A stretch of 64,000 nucleotides of DNA from Alisma plantago-aquatica (Eukaryota; Streptophyta; Magnoliopsida; Alismatales; Alismataceae), in NCBI GenBank assembly GCA_963693085.1, contig OY856412.1:348250457-348314456 (forward strand), read 5' to 3'. Of the stretch, positions 46,901 through 57,320 are shown one piece after another. The notes below the pieces were generated by a model that saw only the letters and a program-made list of their open reading frames with translations, ran no database searches and had not been told where the DNA came from. A program made the position numbers and the translations under genes. Numbering within the stretch: the stretch's first letter is position 1; the number at the start of each line of letters is the position of its first letter.

Positions 46901-47241
46901 TTGATAACACCAAAGGAGTTATAGTGGATGAATTGGGTTTCACTTTGGTGAACTTTGAAAAGATTGGCGAGAAGGGTGAACCATTCATATTGGCATCACA
47001 GGCGAAACAAATATTCTATATCGATGATCCTGTAAATGATAAATGGTCGGTTGTTCTTCATGGTAAAATACAGTTCATTGAAGATCCTATAGATGAAGAA
47101 GAGTACTATGATAAGTATGATGACTCCAGTCCATTCTCAGTTGGGTTGCCAACTCCACAAAATATTGAAGCTAATGATGACTTATATGTGCGCGGAGATC
47201 ACAATGAAGGATTGTTAATTGATAAAAGATCACAATTTTAG
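43993..47241 (+). pseudogene. CACTA TNPD-type transposase (two in-frame stops)
   Basis: Transposase that cuts CACTA elements in the nucleus. ATG 43993 opens an 878-codon frame ending at TAA 46627-46629. The same frame continues to 47241 with one more TAA at about 46762-46764, so the ancestral product was about 1080 residues. Domains in order: transposase-associated zinc domain (WMSIRN, FIRFAEE, FYCPCRHCGNN, HVMCNGIVQGHTEWHWHGE, residues about 5-78); transposase_21 core (GLCTDGMNPYG near residue 317; NLPPWMCMKNKYVM; AKACPICEE); HCIDVMHVEKNVCDSIIGTLL; DUF4218 (MFPPSFFDIMVHLVVHL ... PFERYMSIFKGDVRN ... PEGSIIEGYVAREVMDF). After the stops comes the DUF4216-like part (ISYYGVIEDIWEFDY, LFKCNWVD). 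The stop at 46627 leaves the main domains intact. Everything else is undamaged, so the gene decayed recently or is still partly functional. Confidence 0.92.
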
Positions 47242-47256
47242 AGACATGTATGTTTA

Positions 47257-47518
47257 TACAAATGCTAAATGTTTGCCTTTTTCTAGTTTATACAAATGCT
47301 AAATGTTTGCCTTTTCTAGTTAATACAAATGCTAAATGTTTGCCTTTTTCTAGTTAATACAAATGCTAAATGTTTGCCTTTTTCTAGTTAATACAAATGC
47401 TAAATGTTTGCCTTTTTCTAGTTAATACAAATGCTAAATGTTTGCCTTTTTCTAGTTAATACAAATGCTAAATGTTTGCCTTTTTCTAGTTAATACAAAT
47501 GCTAAATGTTTGCCTTTT
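47257..47518. repeat. 34-bp minisatellite, 8 copies, between the two CACTA genes
   Basis: Unit tacaaatgctaaatgtttgc followed by ctttttctagttaa. Starts at 47257, 47291, 47324, 47358, 47392, 47426, 47460 and 47494; the second copy is 33 bp and the last is partial. Copies are nearly identical, so the array expanded recently. It lies between the transposase stop (47241) and the ttttcag before the second gene's ATG (47534). Confidence 0.95.
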
Positions 47519-47533
47519 TAATGACATTTTCAG

Positions 47534-50500
47534 ATGGCTGACCATGATGAGCATGATGTCCATGATGAGCATGAAGTCCATGATGAGCATGCTGTCCATG
47601 ACGAGCATGGCGAGGATACCAATGTAAATTCTAAAAACATATCCTGTATTTCTATAAAATTCATTATCTTCTAGTTATGTCATATATCTTATATTTCTAT
47701 ATTGGGCTAATTCAGTGTGTTTATTTTTGTCAAATTTTAGGTTGATGATGCACATGTACCCACTGAAGCACTGGAGCAACTTGATGCGCAACACCAAACA
47801 CTTAACAAGAAAAGGGGCATCACTCTGTTGAAGAAGTTAATAGCGCTTAGTGGCAGTGGATCCAAATTGGTTGTGGAGTTTGATAATGGAGGAAATGCAA
47901 TTGGAGTGAACCGCAATAATTTTGTAAACTATCTTGGGTGTACCACTCGGAGCCATTGTGGTGTTAAGTATGATAATTGGCATAAAGTTCCTCAGGGGAA
48001 AAAAGACTTGATATGGAAGGATTTATGTGTGAGTTATTATTATTTGCAATTCTATTTTGGATACTAGTTAATAACATTTCTATTTTACAGAATCTGTTTG
48101 CATTGGATGAGAAGTTGCATCGTAAAAGTATGATGCAACGTGCTGGAAAGATGCTTAGGAATTATAGGACAAATCTGAATAGAGAATACATAAAAGAGGG
48201 TGATAAGAAAAAGAAGTCAGCCCTTGAACAATGGAACTTCTTGGACAAAGAAGATTGGGACAATTTTGTTGCTTCAAGAAAATCTGAAGAATTCAAGGTA
48301 TTAGGCGTCACTCCCAATTTAATTAATATATATTGTATTCACCTATTCAAGATTAACATTTAGTGATACTAACCAAATCATTAATGTGCATACTAACTAG
48401 GCCCTCAATGACGCACAAAAAGCAAGGCGTGCACTGAATGTGCATGACCACACTATGGGTCTAAAAGGCTATGCAAGCGTTCGCCAAAGACTACATGCGG
48501 AGTCTGCGGCTACTCAGGAGTCTGCTCCTACTCAGGAGTCTGCCACACTCATGCCTCGCCATGATATCTGGATAGCTGGGAGGCAAAACAAGAAGGGTGA
48601 AATAAAGAAGCCCGTAACTGCTGAGGCGGCTGTGAAAATGGTAAAATACAACTCTTAGAGCAATCGTTTGAATATTGATCATTTATGGTGTTAACTTACC
48701 AAATTCTATTGATGGTGATTAGCGGGAGCTGCACGAGCAGAGGAAACAAGGCACGTTCATCCCTCAGGGCACAAGGGATGAATTGACAGTTTCTCTGGGT
48801 AACCCAGAGCATCCGGGACATGTTAGGGGTGCAGGCGCTGGTGTGGGCATCAAAGCATTCTTTGGGCCATCCCAGCGCAAACCCAGAGCGGGACTTTCTC
48901 AAGAAGAGGTAACCTATTCTTTTTTTAGAATGGTACTGCAAAAGGAAATTCAATAATAAGAAGCTAATGTTTCTTTTATCCATGTATAGGAGAATAAGAG
49001 AGTCGAGGATATAGTTGCTAAGAAGGTCAACGATGTAGTTGCTGAGAAGGTCAAGGAAGAATTGCTGCGGTGGCAGGCATCTCAGGCTTCCAATCAGCCT
49101 ATGGCGACCCACTCTTCTCCTGATGCACAGACTGCGAGTAATCCTGGAGACCCATTGCCTAACACGTCTGCTGTAAGTATTGTTTATGACATTGTATCTA
49201 GTCTTTTCAAGATGATATGTTTTCAAGATGATATGTATATATGTATAACATTCTTTACGTAAATTTGTAGGCATTGAAGCCATGCCGCTTAAGAATACAA
49301 GACTATGTTGTTGCAGAGGCGCAGGCTTACCCGTCCCTTCCTGGGGAAAGGTTTCACGGGACTCCAATGCCACAGGGCTACGTTTGTGTGGGCCCATTAC
49401 GTGTGTTACCCGATTGGAGGGAAGCTACATTGCCATATCCCCACTCGGATATTGATACACTTGCCGAGGCAGAAGGCGGGGTCATATTGTGGCCCAAAGC
49501 AGATGTCGTCTACACTACTGAAATTGTAAGATAAATTTACATTGATTTAGACTGTTAATGTGTATATATGATGTCAACTGATCTGAAATTATATATATAG
49601 GTTAAAAAGAAGACACCAGGAGCACCTAGGCCTCCACCTCCACTTCCCGCATTACCAACTTGGGTTCCAACTGACCTAACATACCCGTTAGGTCCTGCTT
49701 GTAGGGGAATGGCATGTTGGCTACGAGCACATAATATACATTGCCCGATAATTGTTTCTTTAGATGCAGATTATGCAGGTCAATCATACAATAGCTCTTT
49801 ATTTATACAAGATATTATTGAGCTGTTTATGTATGATTGGCTGAATACATCAATGATAGAGACATGGATAAGGTGAGATCTTGTTTATACATCCATATAC
49901 CTTGTGTAAGATCCGGTGATCTGGTTTCTTATATATTAATGCATACGTAATACATGTTTTGCAGCTACTTAGTCGAAGATCATTACAAACAATTTGCATT
50001 TGATCATGTGGGATTTTTGATTCCATCATTGATTAGTATGGTAGCTAAAGACCCTGATAGTGTTCAACAATACAATATAGATGCTTTTACAATTTTTGGT
50101 CAGCAAAAGAAGACGATAATAATATCTCCATTCAATGTCAAGTAAGTTTACTTTATTTATAATTTGGACTTAAAGAAAATTCCATTTTTATTGTGCATTT
50201 TGAGTTATTAATTGTTAACTTTTTACCTCTAGTGGTAGACATTGGGAGTTACTAGTTATTGTCCCCGGGACGTTCACTGTTTATTATCTATATCCCGCGG
50301 GAAGTACATTAAACACTAAAATTGGACACGTAATGAGAATGCCATTATTCTGGTGAGAAATATTTCATTTTTGTATCTGTTAACATCTGTTATTACATTA
50401 CTATTTACTTATGTAATTTACTGTGTTATATTAACATGTAGGGGTTTAGATGCATTCAAAAAGGCTGGAGGAAAGGTCCCAAGGAAAAAGAACCAACCAA

Positions 50501-50945
50501 TAAATTGGCAGAACGTACAAGTAAGTTCCCGACTCCAATGTATATATTATTGATGTGAATTGTGCTTAGTTGTATTATTTTGTATGTTTTAATTTATAGT
50601 GCGCTACACAAGACAATGGCTGGGCATGCACATACTATGTGATGCGATTTATGCAGATGATTATCAAACATGCCGTATTGGACATCGATACCATACATGA
50701 GGTATTATATATAGTCTCATTAGTTAGTATGAAATATATCAATCTTATTTTTATATTATTACTTATATATACATCATTCTCTTTGTAGGTGTTTAAAACT
50801 GACAACACTATAGGTAAATGCTTAAAATATACATGCTCCATATACGATGGAAGCATTAAATGAAATAAGAGAAGAATGGGCAAAAGCCATACAAGCAGTG
50901 GCAACTGTAAGATATAATTGGGATGTTGATAGCGATAATGAATGA
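47534..50945 (+). CDS. CACTA second gene: En/Spm-type (transposase_24-like) domain plus Ulp1-like C48 domain, 13 exons
   Basis: Exons read as 47534-47623, 47741-48028, 48091-48297, 48401-48640, 48723-48908, 48990-49172, 49271-49525, 49601-49872, 49965-50141, 50233-50352, 50442-50520, 50600-50701 and 50789-50945, each with GT-AG borders and compatible phase except in the last. Exon 1 codes for a His/Asp/Glu repeat (DEHDVHDEHEVHDEHAVHDEH). Exons 2-4 carry the plant En/Spm domain (LVVEFDNGGNAIGVNRNNF, WHKVPQGKKDLIW, KMLRNYRTNLNREY). Exons 9-12 resemble SUMO-protease (Ulp1, C48): GRHWELLVI, VYYLYPAG, CATQDNGWACTYYVMRFM. His and Cys of the active site are present, the Gln six residues before Cys too. 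The Asp expected in YYLDP is Tyr and the Gly after Cys is Thr. The last exon needs a frame shift near 50815-50840 (VFKTDN then APYTMEALNEIREEW). The role is probably DNA binding to subterminal motifs plus a protease-like module; the Ulp1 activity is doubtful. Confidence 0.8.
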
Positions 50946-51114
50946 TACTTTGTAAATGAATATTTCTGAATGTTAATATATGTATTTGAATGTTTCTATA
51001 TGTGTGAATGTGAGAATTGAATTGATGTCTGAATGTATCTACTTGTGTGAAATTTTCCTTGGGACTTTTGTAGGTTTGTGGCCTGTTTGTAGGCTGATAT
51101 CAATGGATGGCGTA

Positions 51115-51146
51115 AACCTGCAGTTCAGAAAACTGAACTGCAGGTT
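51115..51146. repeat. Perfect 14-bp inverted repeat near CACTA 3' end
   Basis: aacctgcagttcag, four A, ctgaactgcaggtt. It lies between the end of the second gene (50945) and the 3' subterminal array, where the transcript is expected to end. It may be part of the 3' processing region; that is inference. Confidence 0.85.
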
Positions 51147-51206
51147 CTCATCCTGCTGACCAGCCACAGCAGGCCTGCAAACTGATATGAAAAAAAAATA
51201 GATATA

Positions 51207-51690
51207 GGCGTCGGTTATTTACAGAAAACTGTCAGCAAAGACCTACAGCGTCGGGTTTCTGAACAAAACTGACGCCTAATGTGGCAACAACCGTACTGGA
51301 AATGGCGTCGGCTGTTCGTGTCAAACCGACGCCTATAATACATATAGGCGTCAGTCTTTTAGTAGATAACCGACGGCAAACTGGTTCGCGCCACAGAAAA
51401 CAGCGTCATCTAGGACACTTTCTGCGTCGGTTACCAAGTAAACACCGACGCTATAGTCCATATAGGCATCGGTCTTTTAGTAGATAACCGACGCAGAATG
51501 TGTCCTAGATGACGTCGTTTTCTGTGGCGTGAACCCTTTTGGCATCGGATATCTACTAAAAGATCAACGCCTATATGTTAAATAGGCGTCAGTTAAAAAA
51601 CTGACGCCGAAGTGTTCGACCTTTAGCGACGCCCACATAGGTGTCGCTCAGAAATCGACGCCAAAGGGGGTTAAACAACCGACGCCAAAG
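51207..51690. repeat. CACTA 3' subterminal palindrome array
   Basis: Nine or ten copies of ggcgtcggtt-type motifs paired with inverted aaccgacgcc after short spacers; the spacer ttagtagataaccgacg recurs. It mirrors the 5' array at 41909-42316 but is denser. Expected to be bound by the second-gene protein or transposase. Confidence 0.88.
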
Positions 51691-51711
51691 GCTGTTTCTG
51701 TAGTAGTGATA

Positions 51712-52471
51712 TCCATGTCTAGTTAGTAGTTTAGGATAATTCATTAGACTCTAGCTTGGTGTTTGGTTTGATAATATAAATAAAATCATAATGTTCACAT
51801 ATAACCCCCTAACCTAATTGAAAAGCCAATCCCCCAAATAGGCCACACATCCCTTTATTGCTTTAAAAATCTAATTTACTTCTTGCTTAGCTAGTGTTAG
51901 CTTAGTTAGCTCTTTACTTGTTTAGTTAGCTTATTGGCTTGTTCTTGCTTTGTTCTTGATAGTTTTGGTCTTTAATTTCTCTTGTGATTCGTTTGCTAGC
52001 TTAGTGTAGTGTACACCTTTCCTTGCTTTCCTTAGTGTAGATTGTTCTTTTATTGCCTTGCCTTGTATTTTCTTGCTTAGTAGGATTAACTGTCTAGGAT
52101 TAACTTAGTTTTTACTCCTATTTGCTTTCCTTTGATTGCTTTCTTGTTCATATTTAGTGTAATCAATCAAAACAACCTTTAAACCCTTCAAACCTAGACT
52201 CCGCAGTAGGAACCTATCCAAAAAACTAACCTAGCTCTAGTGCCCCTTTTTCTCCCTGTGGATCAACTCTATACTTGCTACCCTCCTATACTATGAAACG
52301 ACCACGTGTGCTTGTGGGTGTAGTGTTTTTAGTAGAAGTAGGTGTATAGGTTTAGGTCTTTATAAACTTTAAAAGTTAATCCACCCGTGTGTTGTTTGCT
52401 CGTGGAGTTGCATCTATTCAAATTCCAATTGAGTAGTGTGTAACACCACTAGAAGAAATGTGCCAAGCTTT
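51712..52471 (+). mobile_element. 3' part of the split Athila/Ogre-like LTR
   Basis: Continues the LTR interrupted by the CACTA. It shows a stretch rich in ttagctta/cttgctta words (51880-52110), then gtggatcaactctatacttgc (52258-52280), a phrase I associate with the end part of Athila/Ogre-type LTRs. It ends just before the primer site at 52473. Confidence 0.6.
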
Positions 52472-52697
52472 CTGGCGTTGTTGTTGGGGATAGAAAGTTT
52501 CAAAGCTACCTAGTAGTTGTGGTGTTGACTCTCCCCTTTGGCACCGACTTTTTCCAGTTTACTTGTTTGCATTTGAGAAACACACCAAGCTTTCTAGCAT
52601 CGTTACCGGGGACAGAAAGTGTCATAACTATCTAGTAGTTGTGGTGTTGACTCTCTCATTTGGCACCAAATTTTTCCATTTTACTTGTTTGCGTTTG
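52452..52697 (+). repeat. Duplicated primer binding site region (122-bp tandem repeat)
   Basis: Two tandem units of 122 bp, each with caagctttct followed by a site resembling the tRNA-Asp primer site TGGCGCCGTTGCCGGGGA: TGGCGTTGTTGTTGGGGA at 52473-52490 and TAGCATCGTTACCGGGGA at 52595-52612. Both units also share tagtagttgtggtgttgact and ttacttgtttgc. Changes in both sites are mainly C-to-T/G-to-A. Confidence 0.8.
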
Positions 52698-53540
52698 AGA
52701 AACACACCATTGAGATTAAAGTTAGACTCCCAAAAATGGGTTACTTGAACATAGGTCCCAAAATACATAAAATTTAACTTAATCAAACAAAGTTAAAATT
52801 GTCTCAAACTTTAAAAGTAGCTTTGTCAATTGGCATTAAATCATAATCAAAAGTTTGATTTAGACACTAAGCATACAATTAAGACAAACAATCTCATTTA
52901 TTAATATATCATGGTTATGGACCTTACGCTTTGGATGGAAGAGATAGAAGAGAGAGGATCATATGGTTCCTTCACCCTTGGAGGATCCCTTGGAGGAGAG
53001 CCCAAAGTGAGCACATGACTACCCAACCTACCTAAGTGGACAAAGATCAAGCTAAGGCAAAGAGCATCATGGATGGCTAATTTCAAGTTCATATGCTATA
53101 GGAGAACCCCTAGCATGGCCATGGTGCCACAAAGCAGACGTTAACCAAAAGCAACTTAAGTAGAACAACCATTATATACATAATGGGCGTGCGAAGAAGA
53201 CCCCATCACAATCACACCAGCCAAAACGACTATGCTACCAAGGCTCTAACCTGCATGTGTTTAAGGAAATGACCCGGTGTTCACCTCTTCAAAATGGATG
53301 TGTTGCCCAACATGGTCGTGTTGTGTGGCACGACCATGCTACCCACCTACCACCATAGCCATTCTAGGCTCCACCATGGTCATTCTACTAAGCATAATCA
53401 TGCTACCAACCCCCAAAACCCAACATCAGTATGATCATTGTACATTCCTACCATGTTTGTTCCCTCTCATCACAACCATTCATCCACCCACCATCCACCA
53501 TCCATCCACACCTAAATCCTACTACTTACCTTGTGCCTTA
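52698..53540 (+). mobile_element. Internal remnant and second LTR-like fragment of the Athila/Ogre-like family
   Basis: After a short AT-rich stretch, 52910-53540 repeats the layout of 40370-40950: ggatggaagagatagaagagag against gatggaagaaagagagaagg, then accatggtc/ggtcgtg-type words (53300-53400). It looks like a diverged copy of part of the same LTR. No gag or pol is present, so the element body was deleted or was never coding here. The fragment ends at the gypsy 2 LTR. Confidence 0.5.
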
Positions 53541-56500
53541 TGTAACGACCCCGCCTCCCGGTAACCCCCAATTAAGGGAGACCCGGAGGTCAGAGCCGTT
53601 ATTCAATAAACAGGATCAAAGGTTCGACAAATAATCAGTAATAATTAATAAACTTTACCAACTAAACTGAAAACTGGTATAAAATAAAACTTTTCTTACC
53701 TTGGAAAAACTGGGATTTCTAAACTTCTATCCATGAAGATGTTACTCTAACTAATCCTCCTGTGTACGTTACTTCTCATTTAATTCCACATATGCCACTT
53801 TACTGTTTGTTCTTTTCATTTGTACCTAAAACGCCGACAAACAAAACGTCGGTCAGTATATCGAAATATACTGGTATGTGGGGACAACCAAAAGTTTGCA
53901 CATATGGCTAACAATTTAATAATCACAATCAAATTATTTAACAAGCCAATTTACACTTTTCAGTATGACATTCTCCACCGCTTTTGCCCTAACCCTGGCA
54001 TACCCACCTTAGGGTTCCCTTTGGCAATGACTTAAGGCCACCTTCTCAATCCTGAGCTTGGTGCCTAGGGGTCACCTCTCATGGTGCCCACTAGTCATGC
54101 AATATCATAGGCCACCTTCTTGGTGCCTGGGGTCACCACTCAAGGTGTCCATTGGTCTACCCATCTGGGCCTGACCTTTGGTATCATCCATCAGGGTGGC
54201 ATGTAGGTGTGAGAATCCATACTTCTATTATTAATGTGATAATCATAGTGACTTTATAATTTGCAAATATGAACATCCAAACTGATAATTTGCAGTCAAT
54301 GCGATCAATCATCCGGCAACCACGCAGGAAACTAATGCGGTTATTCATAAGTGTAACCACATACCTGATCCAGAGCAACTTGCTGTCCAAGCAATAATGA
54401 TAAAGAACAAGCAACAAGCAATCAACAAGTATCCTAAAATTAATGCATGACATCCAAGTGTTATAATTTATCCAGAACATTCTAAAGCTAGACTTGGATT
54501 CCACCTTAGGTTTTCTAAACCACATTAGGATTTTATTAGGGTTTTTGCTTTCATGACGCTTTTATCATATTAACTGCTCTCTTAATTTATAAACCCTAAT
54601 TTCAACATCATAAGCCCAATCAAAGTCGATCATTTCTTTTTGATACCAAAATTACCTTCTTTAACCCTTTAAGTTATTTCAAGGTCATTAGACTCAATAT
54701 TAAACTAATTATATGCAAATTCATCCTTTTCAATCTTAATGATCATTTTTATCATTAACAGGCTAATATCAACTTTATATACTCATTTAACCCTTTCTAA
54801 CTCATTAATCATCAAAGGTTAGGGTTCTGTATTGATTAAATCATTACAGATAGTATCTCTATTTACTTTTTGAATTCAAAGCATAATCAGATTCCAATTA
54901 TATTTTTAATGGATTCCCCTCGTTTTTCTGAGCAAAATTCATATTTTGTATGTTCTCATCCGAGCTACGGATAAAAATATAGGATTTTAACAAAAATACT
55001 TACTTCGGGCCAATTGGGGGCTGCCACGTAGGCGCCTCCCATGCAATGAACTCGCTGGGTTTGCAAATATAACCAAAAGTCAGTTTTGCCTTCGATAAGT
55101 GGATTGGCTTCTTAGTCCGCGGAAGGGTAGTTTCGTCCAGTGCGCATGATTCTCTTCTTCCTCCTCGCGTTGCCAACAGGTCGCCGCCTTGCAGCCCTAG
55201 ATGCGAGCTGCGTGACTCCTTCTCCATCCTCTAAACCCCGGCGGCCGTCAGGGATGGCTCCATCACCTCCGCCGCCCACCCTCGTCCTCCCTCAGGCCTT
55301 GAACTACGACCAAGTTGGCCGGGATGGGTCAGGCGGACCTGTAACTTGCAGCTGCAAGTGCAGCCGCAGTTGCAGTCAAACGGGAGTTGCTTCCTCTTCC
55401 CTAGGCCGGAGCTTGCCACCCAAACCTAGCCTCGACTCCGCAGCACTTGGGCGCACCCAGAGTTCCTTCAACCTGTCGCAAACATGGCCGCTACTGAGCG
55501 AGAATAGCCCGTGATTGCTGTCGCAGTTGCTGCAGTTTTGCAGGCTTTCGGTAGCAGTTGCTCGAAGATGAGGGTGTTGGATTGGTAGCCGGGAATCTCA
55601 GGGTTGTTGTGGAAGGTTTCCTCCTCCAATATGACGATTCTCCACAGCTCCTTGATTATTTCCAAGGTTACACAAACCGTGCTAGGGTTAAAGTAGAAGA
55701 GGGAGAGATATGTGGGGTTTCCTTTGAAATTCGATCCAGAGGCTCTACCTCCTCATATAGGGGTGGCTACTCACGCCCTAAGAGGACCACTTATGTGTCG
55801 ACTAGTCCTTTTCCAAAAAGGATCCAATTCCTTCATTAGGAAGGAAGCTTTCTCTCTCCTACCTATTTCATTGATATTCCTTATTCCATGGATTTTTAGG
55901 AATTCGAAAAATTATTCTTTTTATCTTCCTTGTACTTGCCTTTTCAAGTATTGGTACGAAATTTAGTTTCCCTTTTAATAGAAAATATCCCCCTTTTAAT
56001 AATACCATGAGATTCATTAATAATGTACTCACATTATATTCTTATTTTCTTTTATCGATATTTTCTCTTTCCTCTTTCTTCATGGGGACTCCTTGGATCC
56101 CAAGAAACTCTAAGAATTCGAAATTCCCCTCTAAGGAATACTCATCATCTTTAAATGCATCAATATGCATTATTCTCATTATCTTGCCTATTTCTTTTTA
56201 ATATAATTCCTTTTTGAGGATCTCTCTCTTATTTCCCTTTTATTTTCCTCATTGGTATTCCTTTTATCATTAGTAATCCTTGGGATACGAAATCCCACTA
56301 AAGATAATTCAATTATATCTCCTCATCACTTATTTCCCATATTTTCATTATTTTCACTTTCTTTATTAACAAGAAAATACTTAATTGTTATTTTCTTTTC
56401 TTATTGCCTTTTCTTTGCAACTTTGGGCTCCTTGGAACCCAACGAATCTAAGAGGCACGAAATCCTCTTTGGATTTTACTTCTAGAGGTTTCCACACCTT

Positions 56501-56698
56501 TCTTATCTCAAATTCTCATTTATTCATTAATAAATCGAATATCCTTGTTATTGGGCCCAATAGCCAATAAAGCCCACAAATCAAACAACAAGGCTATTGT
56601 AAATGAAATCCATGCATTCATCCATTATTTGTTCATTTATCTTTATTATGAGAAATTAAATTTCTCAACAAATGAACCCAAAATTTGGGGTTGTAACA
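53541..56698 (-). repeat. 3' LTR of gypsy 2 (3158 bp)
   Basis: Plus-strand limits tgtaacgaccccgcctcccg ... ggggttgtaaca (TG...CA). It has an AT-rich part, a GC-rich island at 55000-55560 and a pyrimidine-rich T/C part at 55830-56600. Bases 53541-54015 show no difference from the other LTR that I could see; the first one is at 54016 (t against g at 61526). Confidence 0.95.
55000..55560. other. GC-rich island inside gypsy 2 LTR
   Basis: Contrasts with AT-rich DNA on both sides. Contains cttgcagctgcaag and related tgcag palindromes (55340-55380). Open frames of 124 codons (plus, 55140-55514) and 62-75 codons (minus) exist and are repeated in the other LTR at +7510. They show no known domain. 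Since the LTR is transcribed on the minus strand, this is most likely the transcribed leader or a captured genomic piece. Confidence 0.5.
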
Positions 56699-57320
56699 TC
56701 CTTCCCTTCTTATAAGAATTTTGTCCTCAAAATTCCAGCATGCAAACAAACAAACAGGATAATCCATTCTTATGTCCATCAGGGCTACCATGTAGCTTTA
56801 CCCTATCCATGGTGCTTTCCAAGAACCTTCATCATCTCATATTCTTCCGTCTGAGTTCTTTCTTACCTTGGTATATCGTACCCTCATAGGTGACTCAGGA
56901 CATTTCAGCCTTTCAAAAGCTGAATAGGTTCAAGGCTCAACACATGGCTTGGGTACCTCACATAGTGCTCTAGATCGGACTCATGTAACACATTATACAT
57001 TATGTTATCCTGAGGGGTAAGGCTAAACACAACCATTTCCACCAATCCATCTCAAATGGACCCATATATCGGGGACTCATCTTTCTCAGCTATAGCTTAG
57101 AGGGGTCGGATTTTCACATTATATTCCACCACAGTGAACTGCATGTCAGTCTGCTTTGCACCAGCTCGTGACTCATGTCACCCTTGGGCTCTCTCTCTCA
57201 GCCATTGCTCGATCAAGCGACTTCATCTGCACACACTGTGGTTCTTCTCTGACCTTCGCGAGGCCTCCTTCACCAACATCATCTTATTGAAGTGGTGACC
57301 GACACATCCTCTCTATAAGA
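56699..57320 (-). pseudogene. gypsy 2 integrase end and chromodomain, highly decayed
   Basis: Minus-strand reading from about 57130 to 56700 gives pieces in one overall direction: HFTVVEYNV, ESPIYGSI, NIMYNVLHESDLEHYVRYPSHVLSLEPIQLLKG, then after stops YDIPR and MKVLGKHHG-GKATW, and GNFEDKILIR before the LTR. They line up with the chromovirus block ending DVFHVSxLRKYxxDPSHVL, VKVxWxxHxxEEATWE and FxDK. This identifies the element as a chromovirus relic. An 'agaagggaagga' polypurine tract directly precedes the LTR on the minus strand. Confidence 0.65.

Larger units (their letters stand above)
41872..51708 (+). mobile_element. CACTA (En/Spm) transposon, full length 9837 bp
   Basis: Ends CACTACTACAGAAATAGC at left and, inverted, CACTACTACAGAAACAGCC at right. 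The 3-bp target duplication is ATA at 41869-41871 and 51709-51711. It contains palindromic subterminal arrays at both ends, a GC-rich leader, two hairpin modules, a TNPD-type transposase with two in-frame stops, a minisatellite and a second multi-exon gene with an Ulp1-like domain. It is inserted in the Athila/Ogre-like LTR. All structural parts needed for movement are present, so it could at least be mobilised in trans. Confidence 0.97.

Noticed and set aside
47257..47518. Regularly spaced repeats that could look like a CRISPR array
   Set aside because: The copies are contiguous without unique spacers, in a plant transposon; it is a minisatellite.
55140..55514. 124-codon frame conserved at 62650-63024
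   Set aside because: Conservation follows from the two LTRs being copies of one sequence, not from selection; no domain is seen and the LTR is transcribed on the other strand.
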